Assembly (NCBI GenBank): GCA_034336665.1
Contig: CM067592.1
Location: 53,248,473-53,312,472, forward strand
From: Luscinia megarhynchos
Lineage: Eukaryota > Chordata > Aves > Passeriformes > Turdidae
Direction of reading: 5' to 3'
DNA length: 64,000 nt
This document shows, piece after piece, positions 13,449-23,310 of the stretch. A model generated the notes under the pieces. The model made no database searches. It was not told the DNA's origin and was given only the letters and a program-made list of their open reading frames with translations. The translations under genes and the position numbers were made by a program. The first letter of the stretch is position 1. The number at the start of each line of letters is the position of its first letter.

Positions 13449-13458
13449 AGATAAAAAC
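13449..13458 (+). promoter_or_regulatory. TATA-like box of the solo LTR
   Basis: The sequence AGATAAAAAC lies just after a GGGGGAGGAGCC stretch, in the place expected for the LTR core promoter. The polyadenylation signal follows about 230 bp downstream. Whether it still drives transcription is unknown. Confidence 0.5.
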
Positions 13459-13686
13459 TGAGGTTTCGAACACCAAAGCAGCCCTTACCCACTGGTTTCC
13501 AAAGGACAAGAGCTACCAGGATCACTGCCAGGATTTCTACAGTATCACTGCTTCGAGAAGATTACTTCATCTGGACTGCTACCACCACCCTAACTAGAGG
13601 GGTGCCAGGTTGTATTCTGACTCTGTCAGTGGTTTTTCTTTTGTACTATTGCATGTATTTTTTTTTCTCTTTTTTTTTTTTTCCCT

Positions 13687-13692
13687 AATAAA
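13687..13692 (+). terminator. Polyadenylation signal AATAAA of the solo LTR
   Basis: AATAAA lies 33 bp before the LTR end, after a long pyrimidine run (about 13649-13686). This is the expected place for the R/U5 polyadenylation signal and it fixes the plus orientation of the element. Confidence 0.7.
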
Positions 13693-13725
13693 TTGTACTT
13701 CTGACTTGATTTCAAAACCATTACA

Positions 13726-13730
13726 GAAGA
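13726..13730. repeat. Target-site duplication, right copy (GAAGA)
   Basis: This is the second copy of the 5-bp target duplication, directly after the LTR end ATTACA. CR1 sequence resumes immediately after it. Confidence 0.9.
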
Positions 13731-14470
13731 CAATCAAGTTGGTCAAGCACTATTTACCTTTGACAAATCTATGCTGACTTTCTTGCTCACTTTTTCATCT
13801 TTCACTTAGAAAAGGCTTAGAGAGGGCCTCCAGATTGCCATTCTGCTGCCTCTTCAGGGGCTGAGGCTGTCTGGCTGCTAGTTTCCTGGGTTCTCCTGCC
13901 TGCTGATAACTGAGGTGACATTTGCTTTTTTTCAGTCCCCAGGCAGCTCTCCTGAGTGTCACCTTTCAGAGGTGATTGTCAGTGGCATTCCTATGGTGTC
14001 TGCCAACTCCCTCAGCACTCATGGTTATATCCCATCAAGGGCCCATTTTTGTTAGTATAAAGTTCAGCAGCACATCTTTCCTCAATGGCTCCTCCATTAT
14101 CTGTGTCAGGAAGTTATAGTCAATGTTTCCCAAGAGCCAGCTGGGCTGTTTGTTCTTGGTTGTGTTGCTCCTTCAGCTGATGTCAGGGTAGTTAAAATCC
14201 CCTTGAGAACTGGGAGCAGTGACTGAGCCTGTTGTTACAGATGTCTTTGACAGGCCTCTTCTACTTCCTTCTCCTGATCAGGCGGCCTGTAACAAAAACT
14301 CATATGTCTGGCCTTTTGTCCCAACACAGAAAAATCTCAATTTGCGCATCCTCTGTGTACTGATGTCGAAATCTTCCCATTTTTCTCCTATACTATATGC
14401 ATTGTTATACAGGCACTTCAGTGCTTTCCAGTAGCTAATAGAACCCTTTGATGCTTCTGGCATGTAGGTA
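13726..14470 (-). mobile_element. CR1 LINE (segment 2 of the interrupted copy)
   Basis: This continues the same CR1 copy upstream, in the element's own direction, of the inserted LTR. The join is seamless once the LTR and one GAAGA are removed: the plus strand carries AATCAAGTTGGTCAAGCA and then AAATCTATGCTGACTTTCTT, a known CR1 stretch. Further along lie the TATCCCATCAAGGGCCCATT stretch and the GGCGGCCTGTAA stretch, both found in avian CR1 ORF2 and its surroundings. The 5' limit is diffuse; I place it near 14470, where similarity fades. The copy is 5'-truncated, as is usual for CR1. Confidence 0.82.
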
Positions 14471-17400
14471 CTAAAATAGACAGAAAACTGAGACATAAAA
14501 TTATTAAATTATTTCTTTAAAAGTGAAGTCTCAGAGGGCTGGGAATTGGGCCAAAGTTTCCAGCAAAACTGAGTTCTTTTCTTATGTTCTATGCACCAGT
14601 CTATTCCTCATTCACCCATATGTGCCTCTCTGTGGGCTAAACCCTGAAAGATGCCTGGATTTTGCACTGGAATTACTGCCAGATATAATCTACTTAACAT
14701 GTGAGACGATAACAGCCTTTTTAATTCCACAATGGCTTTTTCCCTTTTATATTTTAAAATTTTGTTGTTAATTCCCTACATAAGTTATCCCAGACCTTTC
14801 TGTGCCACACAGCTTTTCATATTAGCTGACCAATACCTCTACAACTATCACAGCCTCTAATCTGTAAGGAAAATTATTTCATTTTTAACTAGTTTCATAT
14901 CTTCTGGGCACAGAGAGATTCCCTGCATTGCCTGATGACACTTGCTAGAGCTCAAAAGGAGAGCAATAATGTCAACATTACAAAAATAATACCTGCTCTG
15001 TTTTTCAGAAAAACAATGTTTATTCTTGTAACGGAGATCAAACACATTTGGAAAGGTCAAAACTTGTCCCAAAGTGTTCAGACAATTTCTGAAGCATCCA
15101 AACCACCATCAGCTCAACTCAGACCAGATATTTTTCTAGAATTCATTCAAATTATTGCTTCCTAGTTATTTTATGAAAGTACACTGAACTGCAAAATTTT
15201 AGATTACTGTATTTTATTTTACTTTGGCACTGTTTATTGAAGGCCTGAGCATCAGCACATCTGTAATTCAAGCTTTTTAAGACCTAAGGATGTAATATGA
15301 CAGTTACTGCCCTGAACACAGCTTTTTACAGAAAACTCGGAAGATATGAAATTAATTTCTTAAATAGGTAGGCAAAAGGTACCAACAAGTTACCTGCTTT
15401 CATGCTTCTATGTTTCTAGTGTATAATCATTTGCCAAAATATAATACTAAGAGTTACAGATCCTAAAGGAATAGGCACTGTTTTAGGTCAAAAATCAGAC
15501 ACAATAGTTTGATCTTGAATTAAAGCTGGTGACAGCATAAATACATTTACTCTTTTGCACTTATAGTGAGAATTATTCCTTAGATCTGAATAGCTATGAT
15601 TTGTTCAATGCACCTTTTTCTTTCAAGATCAGCTCTGCAAAGAAAACAAGTAGAAAAAGAAACTAATTTCTCCCTTTACTGCTTCCTACATCTTTCAGAA
15701 CTCAATATATTTTCTAACCACATTACAAAGAGTTTGCTTTCTAAATGAATTTCCAACAGAGAATTCATTCAGACTTATCAATCTGTCATCTTTCAGAAGC
15801 AGACTCAGGATGCTGGGATTTTGAAAAGATTCAGTGGTAATGGACCTGCTGTTTTACTGTTTGGAACCTCTGTGTTACGCATTATTTTGAATTCCCTTAC
15901 CTTACCTACACATTCAGACCTTTTCAAAGGCAGAACAGGTGTCTGCTCCCTTCCAAACAAGTATATTCCAGGAGGTCCCCTTTCAAATAACCCTTTTCTA
16001 CAACTCACGATCTTAATTGTTTTCTTCTTTCTTTTGATAACACTGACTTAATAGTGATGAAATCAACCATCACTGTAGGGTTTTTCCATAGTTTATCCAC
16101 AATACATAGCTCACAGTTAAAAGCAAGCATGATCCTTCATTTCATATGACATGGATTGATATGAATACTGACTTTTGAAGTCTACTGGTATCTTCCATAG
16201 TGTATAGGTCAACAACTTGCAAATATGATAGCAAGAACTGGACAATGGGACTGAGTGCAAGGACACCAATCCTTCCTGCTTCCCTGTCATGCCTTCACGT
16301 AGTGTAAGATATTAGTTGCTGCAGGTAGAGATTAAAGACACACAAGCTTTTCCCAGGCTCACTGTAGGTAAAAGGCTTGCAGGGCTCCTGTGTTCATTTG
16401 CTCACCCTCAAAACAGAAATTTCCAGCATAGTCCTGAAAGGATCACCTGTAAAAGATAAATGGCTTTCTGAAAATTTAGTTTTTGTTTTTCTGATGGAGG
16501 ACATCATCTGCAGTCACAGAGAGCATCACACTATATAAGTGATAGCAATATTACTTTAAACTATGAATATTTGTCTGATGTGACATATCGATACTACCTA
16601 GGTTATAGTTTGAGCTGAACATTATGATTTTCACATGAAAAAGTTTTTTCTTTATATCTGTTGAATTAAGGCAGTTAGCAAGTATGGTTTGGTTTTGAAT
16701 GTATAAAATTATGTTGGAAAAATAATTTTGTTAACATTCTCTGTTGTTCAAAAGCCTCTGCTACCAATACTGTTGCTTGATAAAATTGTTATACATACTC
16801 TGAAGTAAACTATTATGAACACATTTCTTCATGAAACAACATGCATTAAAACTGGATATGTTCTTAGCTGGAAATGACACTTCACCATCTAGTCATTCTT
16901 CCAAAATAATCTATATTTATGTACAGTATTAACAAGGCAAACAATAGAAAACAGTCATGCTCTAAGATGGCCAAAGTGTAAATCAAACAGACCATCTACA
17001 AAGAAAATATGTCAATTAAATGGATGCTGTCTGCAGTTAGTACTTACTGCCGTTCAGATTAATAATCTCTATTCTTATTATTCACATACTGAAACTTCAC
17101 TTCTTCAAGCCATTTTCTCAAATGTTGATTTAGAAAGAAAATTATTAACCTAGAAGTAGCCAGCAGAATACATGATATGAATTCCTCAAGCTATTGCTAC
17201 AAAGATATTGAGGTAATTATTGCTTATTTAGGAGCACAGTAGGGACAGACCAGCAGGCCAACCCACAGATTTAAATGTATGCACCAGATGCTCAGCTGAC
17301 ACAAAAATATCATGTCTCCCTCAGATACAGCCCAGCTGCACAGCATTGTACCAGGTAACCTTCTATCCCAGTGTTTCTGATGCACAAGTCAGGACTAGCA

Positions 17401-18274
17401 AAGGATGCTCGGTTTGTATGAAAAATTTTAATAAAAATAACTGAAGTAAAAGGTTATACTCTGGTGTGTTTGAGCAATCTAGGGGATGGATCATCATGTA
17501 TCAGGCACGGTGTTACTGAATGCTGACAGGAAGCCCTAGTGTTGGCTGAGAGGGGCAGGAGCATGTGTGCTCCCAAAACCACAGAGTGGTTTACAGGTGT
17601 GTGATTCCCCTCTCCTCCACATTCTCTCATTGCTGAGTCCAGCCCTCTCTATTAAGAAAGCAGAGAAAAAACAAAAGAAACTCTGTTTTCCTTTTAGTTT
17701 GTCTTGGTCATTGCTCACAGAAGAGAGCTGCACCAGGATCAGGCACTCAGGTTTTGAAGGATATGGCATTACAACAGCAAATGGGGAAGCATTACTATTC
17801 ACTTACACAGCTTGTTTTATATAGTTAATCACCTGCTTAAGCCAAGCTGGTGTTTTGTCTGATGTTCCTTGCTTTGCAAAGCAAAACTGGTTTTTGTTAG
17901 TGAGTGACCAGTTGCCTACTCAGACATCCATGTTTTTCCTGCTACACCGACATGCACTGAACAGAATGTTCTCAAAGCAAAACTGGACTATATTTTACTG
18001 CTTTTTGTAAGTTAAAATACTGAATGAGTAATGACTGCTTACCTGGCAACCTGCCATTGTGAATACTAGCAACATATTTTGTATTTATATAGGTCACAAC
18101 ACTGCTAAGTGTCATCCTTGAAAGCTCTAACCTTTCTGTTTCTGGACACATTGTGACTCATTGACTGTATCTTTTGCTATTCAAGAGGGTGTTCCAAAAT
18201 TATTATCATCACTGCAAATACACATAGTTGTTTAGGATGTATTGAGTATACACAATTAAATTTTAAGCATATTT
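14471..18274. other. Single-copy non-coding DNA
   Basis: I see no mobile element, RNA gene or convincing exon. Overlapping frames on both strands at 15805-16051 are open by chance, and neither resembles a known protein. Confidence 0.5.
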
Positions 18275-18362
18275 CATTTTAACAACCATTTCAGCAGACC
18301 TTTCTTCTGACTCTTTTACATTTTAACAACCATTTCAGCAGACCTTTCTTCTGACTCTTTTA
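18275..18362. repeat. Perfect 44-bp tandem duplication
   Basis: The 44-bp unit at 18275-18318 is repeated without a mismatch at 18319-18362. It begins CATTTTAACAACC and ends TGACTCTTTTA. Identity across 44 bp means the duplication is recent or kept even by gene conversion, or it is an assembly artefact. Confidence 0.97.
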
Positions 18363-21126
18363 TATTAAAGCTGTTTTTACTTGTAGACTGTTTTTCAGCA
18401 CTGAAGGGAAATAACACAGCTGGTTAACCACAATTTAAAAATAAAGATGAAGTCCTTGAAAACAACCAGCATACATAGAGAACTACAGGAGCCTCAAGAT
18501 ATCATTTAGCTTTCTTTCTGCCCAAAGGCAGAATCAACTATGCTATTGTCAGCCTTGGCAGATGTGAGTCTGCATTGATTTTAAGACTTCCAGTTTGTGC
18601 ATGTGGGAAGCTCCCTGGCTCTCTTTTCCTGTGTTTTTCTGTCCTTATTTTTTGAAATATGACTTTTCCCAGCAGTGGTTTAAGGCTACTCTCTCTTGTT
18701 CTGCCTGCCACAGGCACAGAAATGAAGGGCAAGCAGATTGCGTCTCCAATCTGCGTTTTTGTACTCTGTCTGTTCCTTAGCCAGAATATTTGTCCCCTAC
18801 TTGAGGGTTCCTGCACCATCTATCCCTGAGACTCTATGCATGAAAAATGCAGTAAGTGTAAGATATATGCTGTCCAATTTTCCAGGAATTATTAACTATT
18901 ATGATTGCTAATACTGCAATTAGATATCCCCATTTAAACATCTCAGCATTGGACGAAATTATAAAACTCCCAAGATCACAGTACAATATAATGGAAAGAA
19001 AGGTGTCAAATGTTCCTCTTTTTGTGCTACATAAAGATGTGTACATATCTATATAGTGCTTTCCCATTTGCAAACTAGCGCCTTACGTGGGTTAAGTTAG
19101 GCCAATACCACTGCCTTTTTACACCAGCAACACAGTGTTTCAGGCTTCTCAAATATCTGCTGTCCTTCAGCCAAAAACCCCCAACAGCTGAAAACATAAA
19201 TCTTGGAGTCAGCAAATTAAAAAATAGACACTTTGTTACACCACAGCATTTCCTTCAACTTTCTCTGTGGTATCATTTGAAGTCTGCTTTCTAAAACAGA
19301 AGTTGAACAAATGAATCCTTCTGTCCTCACTTTCAGTTGTCAGCAGTGCTTCAGTGTGAGATGAAATAAATTGCCAGTCTCTTTCATCTTCTATAATCAG
19401 CTCTGCACAGCTGAGTACACCCACAGCCCTGCAAGCTGCCTCTGGCAGCACTAATTCAGTGTGGAACGGGAAGTCTTTGTTAGCGCCATGTTTCTAAAGT
19501 TCTACACAGGAGCAGGTTTTATTATTTTTATTTCTCCCATTTTCTCCTATGAACTCTTCTCTAAGTGATAAGCTATTGTGCTATTCATTTTCTGCAGGAG
19601 ACAAGCTTTTAGCTGGGCATCTTATTTCCAAAATGTGCTTGATGTAGGGTGCTTCTGGTCCAATGGGTGACTCCTCACTGATATTATCAATGCTTTGCAA
19701 TGTAATATTATAGATTGGCAATTGTTTGATGAAGGTTTCAACCAATCTAGCAGCAAGGCTAAACATTTCATTTCATTTTTCAGAACTGTGAAAGCTCTAA
19801 ATTCATTGCTGCCACATCGGTGCAGTGCATTTTGGAGATTTACTTATCATAGGGTTACTTTTGTCTTTTCACCGTATTTGCCCTGCTCAAGAGCAAGGCA
19901 AAAATCATCAGGGAAGGGAAGACTAATATTTCTTCTCTAAAATCCCAGGCTGTTATCTCGTGCAAAATTAATCTTTAGGGTAGAGAGAAGCAACTGAAAA
20001 TCTGTCATTAAACATACAGAGGTGTGGAGATGGACTTTGTTAATGCACTGGCTGGGCCAGGTTGTAGGTAACTGAGTTGTAGCATTCTAGCCTCCTGGTC
20101 ATCAGCTCAAACTAAGGGCAGGTCAATAGAGTGAAACATATCTGGGGCTTCTGTGCAAGTCCCAGCAGACACATTGACAGAATCCTCCTACTCACCACTC
20201 CTGCTGGCAGCCTCTGTGAGTGTGGGAAAAGCCTATTTGTCACAAAAACTGAATTATGTTATTCTCCTTCCTTCCTACAGCTAGCCCTTGAAGGACAAAA
20301 CTATACAACATTTGATATTTGAATGCTAACTTCTACAACCAAACTAAGGACTGAAGTTTTCAGTCCCTCAACCTATCCTGGTATGCATTATGCAAAGGTA
20401 AACAAAAGTTCAGCATGCTGCATCTCAGTAACCCATGAGTTGAAACAGCCCAGTTAAAGGAAAATAAGGCAGAGCAAAAGGTCAACTTTCCCCAACATTT
20501 TTACTTAAAACAAAGTATTTTTCTGCATGTTAAAAAATGTCTTTATAGAAGGCTTAAATTTGTCCACTGCCTGGTTTCTCATGGGCTGGTATGTTCTGTG
20601 CAAATGAGCATATTCATTAAGCAGTGTTTCCTAGAAGGAGGTGCTGTTTTGCCATAAAATAGTAATAATGGCCAATTATGAGGCAGAAGCAGAACACCTC
20701 ACCCCATAGAATTTGATTATCCCAAGACATGCAAAACAAACATTTTTTATTAAAAATTATTTTTAGAGCTATTTATTAATGCTCTTATAATTAAGTAGCT
20801 ACTCTTCAGAAAATTAATATTTTAGCAGTTGACTGAGAGAACGCTGGCCATTAAAAAAGCAGATACCATGTAAAGACCACCCAACCAGAATGAAGAGGCT
20901 GAAATATCCTTTAAGCAGCTGTGAAAGTCTCACAATAGCTAGCCCTTGTTCTCAGGGGGGACTTCAGTTTGCCAGATGTATGCTAGAAATACGATACAGC
21001 AGAGAGGAAACAGTCCAGGATATTCCTGGTCTGTGTGGATGGTAAGTTCCCAACACAGCTGGTAAATAAGCCAGTTAGGGAAGCACCTCACTAGACCTGT
21101 TCTTTGTGGAAAGATTTGGACCCGTG
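18363..21126. other. Single-copy non-coding DNA, with a conserved-looking part near 20560-20950
   Basis: No gene or repeat is recognised. The minus-strand frame at 19236-19451 is rich in charged residues but has no good splice sites. The part from about 20560 to 20950 contains an octamer-like word (GTGCAAATGAGCAT near 20600) and many TAAT/ATTA homeodomain-like cores without repeat ends. Distal enhancers often look like this, but conservation cannot be judged from one sequence. Confidence 0.4.
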
Positions 21127-21487
21127 AATGATGGAATCATGGATTCATTTAGGTTGGGAGAGGCCTATAAAGGGATGGTGACTCAGCCACTTTCCTGGGC
21201 AGCCTGTTCCAGTGTGTGATAACACCTCCAGAGATTAAATTTTTCCTAATAGCCAATCTAACTCTCCCCCAGCTCTACTTTTTCCTCCTGTCCTATGGCT
21301 TGTTACTTGTAAGAAGAGACCCACCTCCACCTTTCCACAACCTATTGTCAGGTAGTTGTAGAAAGCTATATGGTCTCCCCTGAGCTTCCTTTTCTTCTGG
21401 CTAAATACCTCCAGTTCCCTCAGCTGCTCCTTACAGGACTTGCATTGAGATCCTTCACCGACTTCACTGCCCTATGGACACAATCCA
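21127..21487 (-). mobile_element. CR1 LINE 3' fragment, minus strand
   Basis: The 3' terminus lies at the left edge, where the plus strand reads GATGGAATCATGGATTCATT followed by AGGTTGGGAGAGGCC. Downstream on the plus strand come CAGCCTGTTCCAGTG, then TTTTTCCTAATAGCCAATCT, then CAGCTGCTCCTTACA. All are standard words of the CR1 3' untranslated region in reverse complement. It ends abruptly near 21487 against a second CR1 piece in the opposite orientation. Only the 3' few hundred bases are present, so it has no coding capacity. Confidence 0.9.
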
Positions 21488-21630
21488 GCACCATCCCTGG
21501 CAGTATTTAGAATACATGTAGGCAGAGCACTAAAAGATATGGTTTAATGCTGAACTTGGCAGTGCTGGGTTAATGTTTCCACTTCATAATCTTAGAGGTC
21601 TCTTCCAGCCTACGTGGTTGTGCGATCAAG
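21488..21630 (+). mobile_element. CR1 LINE 3' end, plus strand, abutting the previous copy
   Basis: The plus strand shows a CR1 3' end: TTGGCAGTGCTGGGTTAATG, then AATCTTAGAGGTCTCTTCCA with GCCTACGTGG. This corresponds to the usual GATCTTAGAGGTCTCTTCCA stretch next to the CR1 terminus. It is only about 140 bp and decayed. Its 5' end touches the 5' end of the minus-strand copy, so the two lie back to back. Confidence 0.72.
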
Positions 21631-23130
21631 GTTATTGTGTGGCAAGTATTGTATAATACTTATAGCAAGGCTTATATATTATTCTAGCTTTTAAAAACGT
21701 TTAAGAGGCAATAAAATTTCTCCCTCTGACAAGTAGTCTTCAGTCTTGAAGTCATGGCTGAAAGTGCTGTTAACATTTTTTAAATTACTGCATATTTACG
21801 TTTGACCTCCAAATTGCCTGGTAGATCTTTGGCCACAAAGGGAAATAAAGGTATGCATTTTTCCAATATTTATGTATCATCAGTGCACTGGCTCCCACAC
21901 TTCCCAGAGATGAGGGGTGCAGCAGGCAGTCACTGTTTTCTTAGAACTGTTGGGAGAAGGAAAAGCAGATTTCTGTAGGTCTCATTCTCTGCTCATTGAT
22001 AACTTCTGAGATGAGGACTTCTACAGAATACATTTCAACTCCTGGCTCTGGAGATTTAGTGGTGTGCACATTCCCACTCAGCTATGTTGAACTGAACTAA
22101 GGAAGACTACAACCTCACTTCCAGAGATTTTTCTTCTGCATGAATGCTGCAAGCCTGGCATTTAAAAGCTGAATAGACACCCCACGGAAAAACGTTTTCG
22201 TTTAAAGATAACTATGCCTTCACATAGTCTGCCAAGTGTTTACAAGTATCTTATAACGTAGATGTGAAATGTCCACTCCATTGTAAAATTGCTTACAGAT
22301 CAGAATAACAACATCTTGTTAGTATTTTGTAGTTGTAAGTATGCAAAGTGGTGGAAAGACCTGTAGCTACATCATAAGAGAAAATTATCCAGACCAAATG
22401 GAATACCTAACTACCATGTATGTCAGAACCTTAAGCCAGATTTGAATTTTGTTCTTCATAAGAGACCAAAACAAAATTCCCAGAATTGAACTTCCTTGAC
22501 TTTGGAGTATTTAAAATCTGAATTAAAAACAGGAATGCTGAGTCCATTTGTAATGTGATGAGAAGTTAAATATAGATAACACAGTAATACAAATAAAGGG
22601 TAAGGAAGTTAAAAATAAACTACTGTTGTGACTTCAGATCATTGCACAGAGAATTTTAAATTTTTCACCACAGGTTTATCTTGCCTGTTCTGCAATTAGT
22701 AGTAAAATGCTTTACAGAAATCACCATCATGGGTGCAAATATTATCATGAAAAAGAGCAGCATAATTATATCAGAATTTACATGTCTCAGAAAATGCATA
22801 ATTGACATTTATTCCTGAATCAATAAAACCTTCTCTGCTTCTAGAAAGGTGTTGCTTGCTCTCAATCAAATCAAATAAAGGTCAGAGATTCCATCCACAG
22901 TCTTGAGATAATCCTGGAAAACAGGTCTAAAGTACTTGGACTTGAGAAAAGGAGCAGGCTGTCTTCTTCCAGCCACCTTTAATGGGAGCTGATCAGGTAG
23001 GTGTGAAGGCTTCAGGGCTCAACTGTGGCTGCTCACAGGATGTGATGGCCCTCTACCCAAGGGTCTGGGAGATCCGCCAAGATGCAAGTACAGATGCAGC
23101 CACATATTTTTTCTTTCTGTTATTGTGAAC
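21631..23130. other. Single-copy AT-rich non-coding DNA
   Basis: I see no gene, RNA or repeat here. Confidence 0.5.
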
Positions 23131-23310
23131 TTGCCCCTCAAACAAACAAGACAAAGACAAACAAACAAGAAACACAAGAAAACTAAACCAACCAAGCAAA
23201 TTAAAAACCCCCAAACCCAAAACCACAACCAAAAAAACCCAAAAAACAAAACAACCACACCCCACCAAAAAGACAAAGTAACCAAAGAAACATAAAAAAA
23301 AGGAGACAAG
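23131..23310. repeat. Strand-asymmetric A/C-only low-complexity tract
   Basis: For about 180 bp the plus strand is made almost wholly of A and C, with AAACAAAC, AACCAACC, CCCCCAAACCCAAAACC and long A-runs. The minus strand is therefore T/G-rich with GGG and GGGGG runs. There is no simple fixed unit. The long minus-strand open frame across it (23351 down to 23019) is a by-product of lacking stop-forming bases and encodes a low-complexity F/L/V/C/W string. It should not be called a gene. Confidence 0.85.

Larger units (their letters stand above)
13170..13725 (+). mobile_element. Solo LTR of an ERVL-like endogenous retrovirus, nested in CR1
   Basis: The element runs from TGCCCTAGG to ATTACA, so it has TG...CA ends. 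It is flanked by the 5-bp duplication GAAGA (13165-13169 and 13726-13730). The CR1 sequence continues on both sides, which fixes the boundaries exactly. It contains a TATA-like box (13449-13458), a polyadenylation signal (13687-13692) after a long T-rich run, and a partly duplicated 22-bp module. No internal retroviral genes are present, so it is the product of recombination between the two LTRs. A 5-bp duplication suits ERVL or some ERV1 families better than ERVK, which usually makes 6 bp. The sequence recalls passerine ERVL LTRs, but the family name is not asserted. Confidence 0.9.

Noticed and set aside
19236..19451. Charged, protein-like minus-strand frame
   Set aside because: The sequence looks coding-like by eye, but the acceptor is poor, no donor fits, and no family is recognised.
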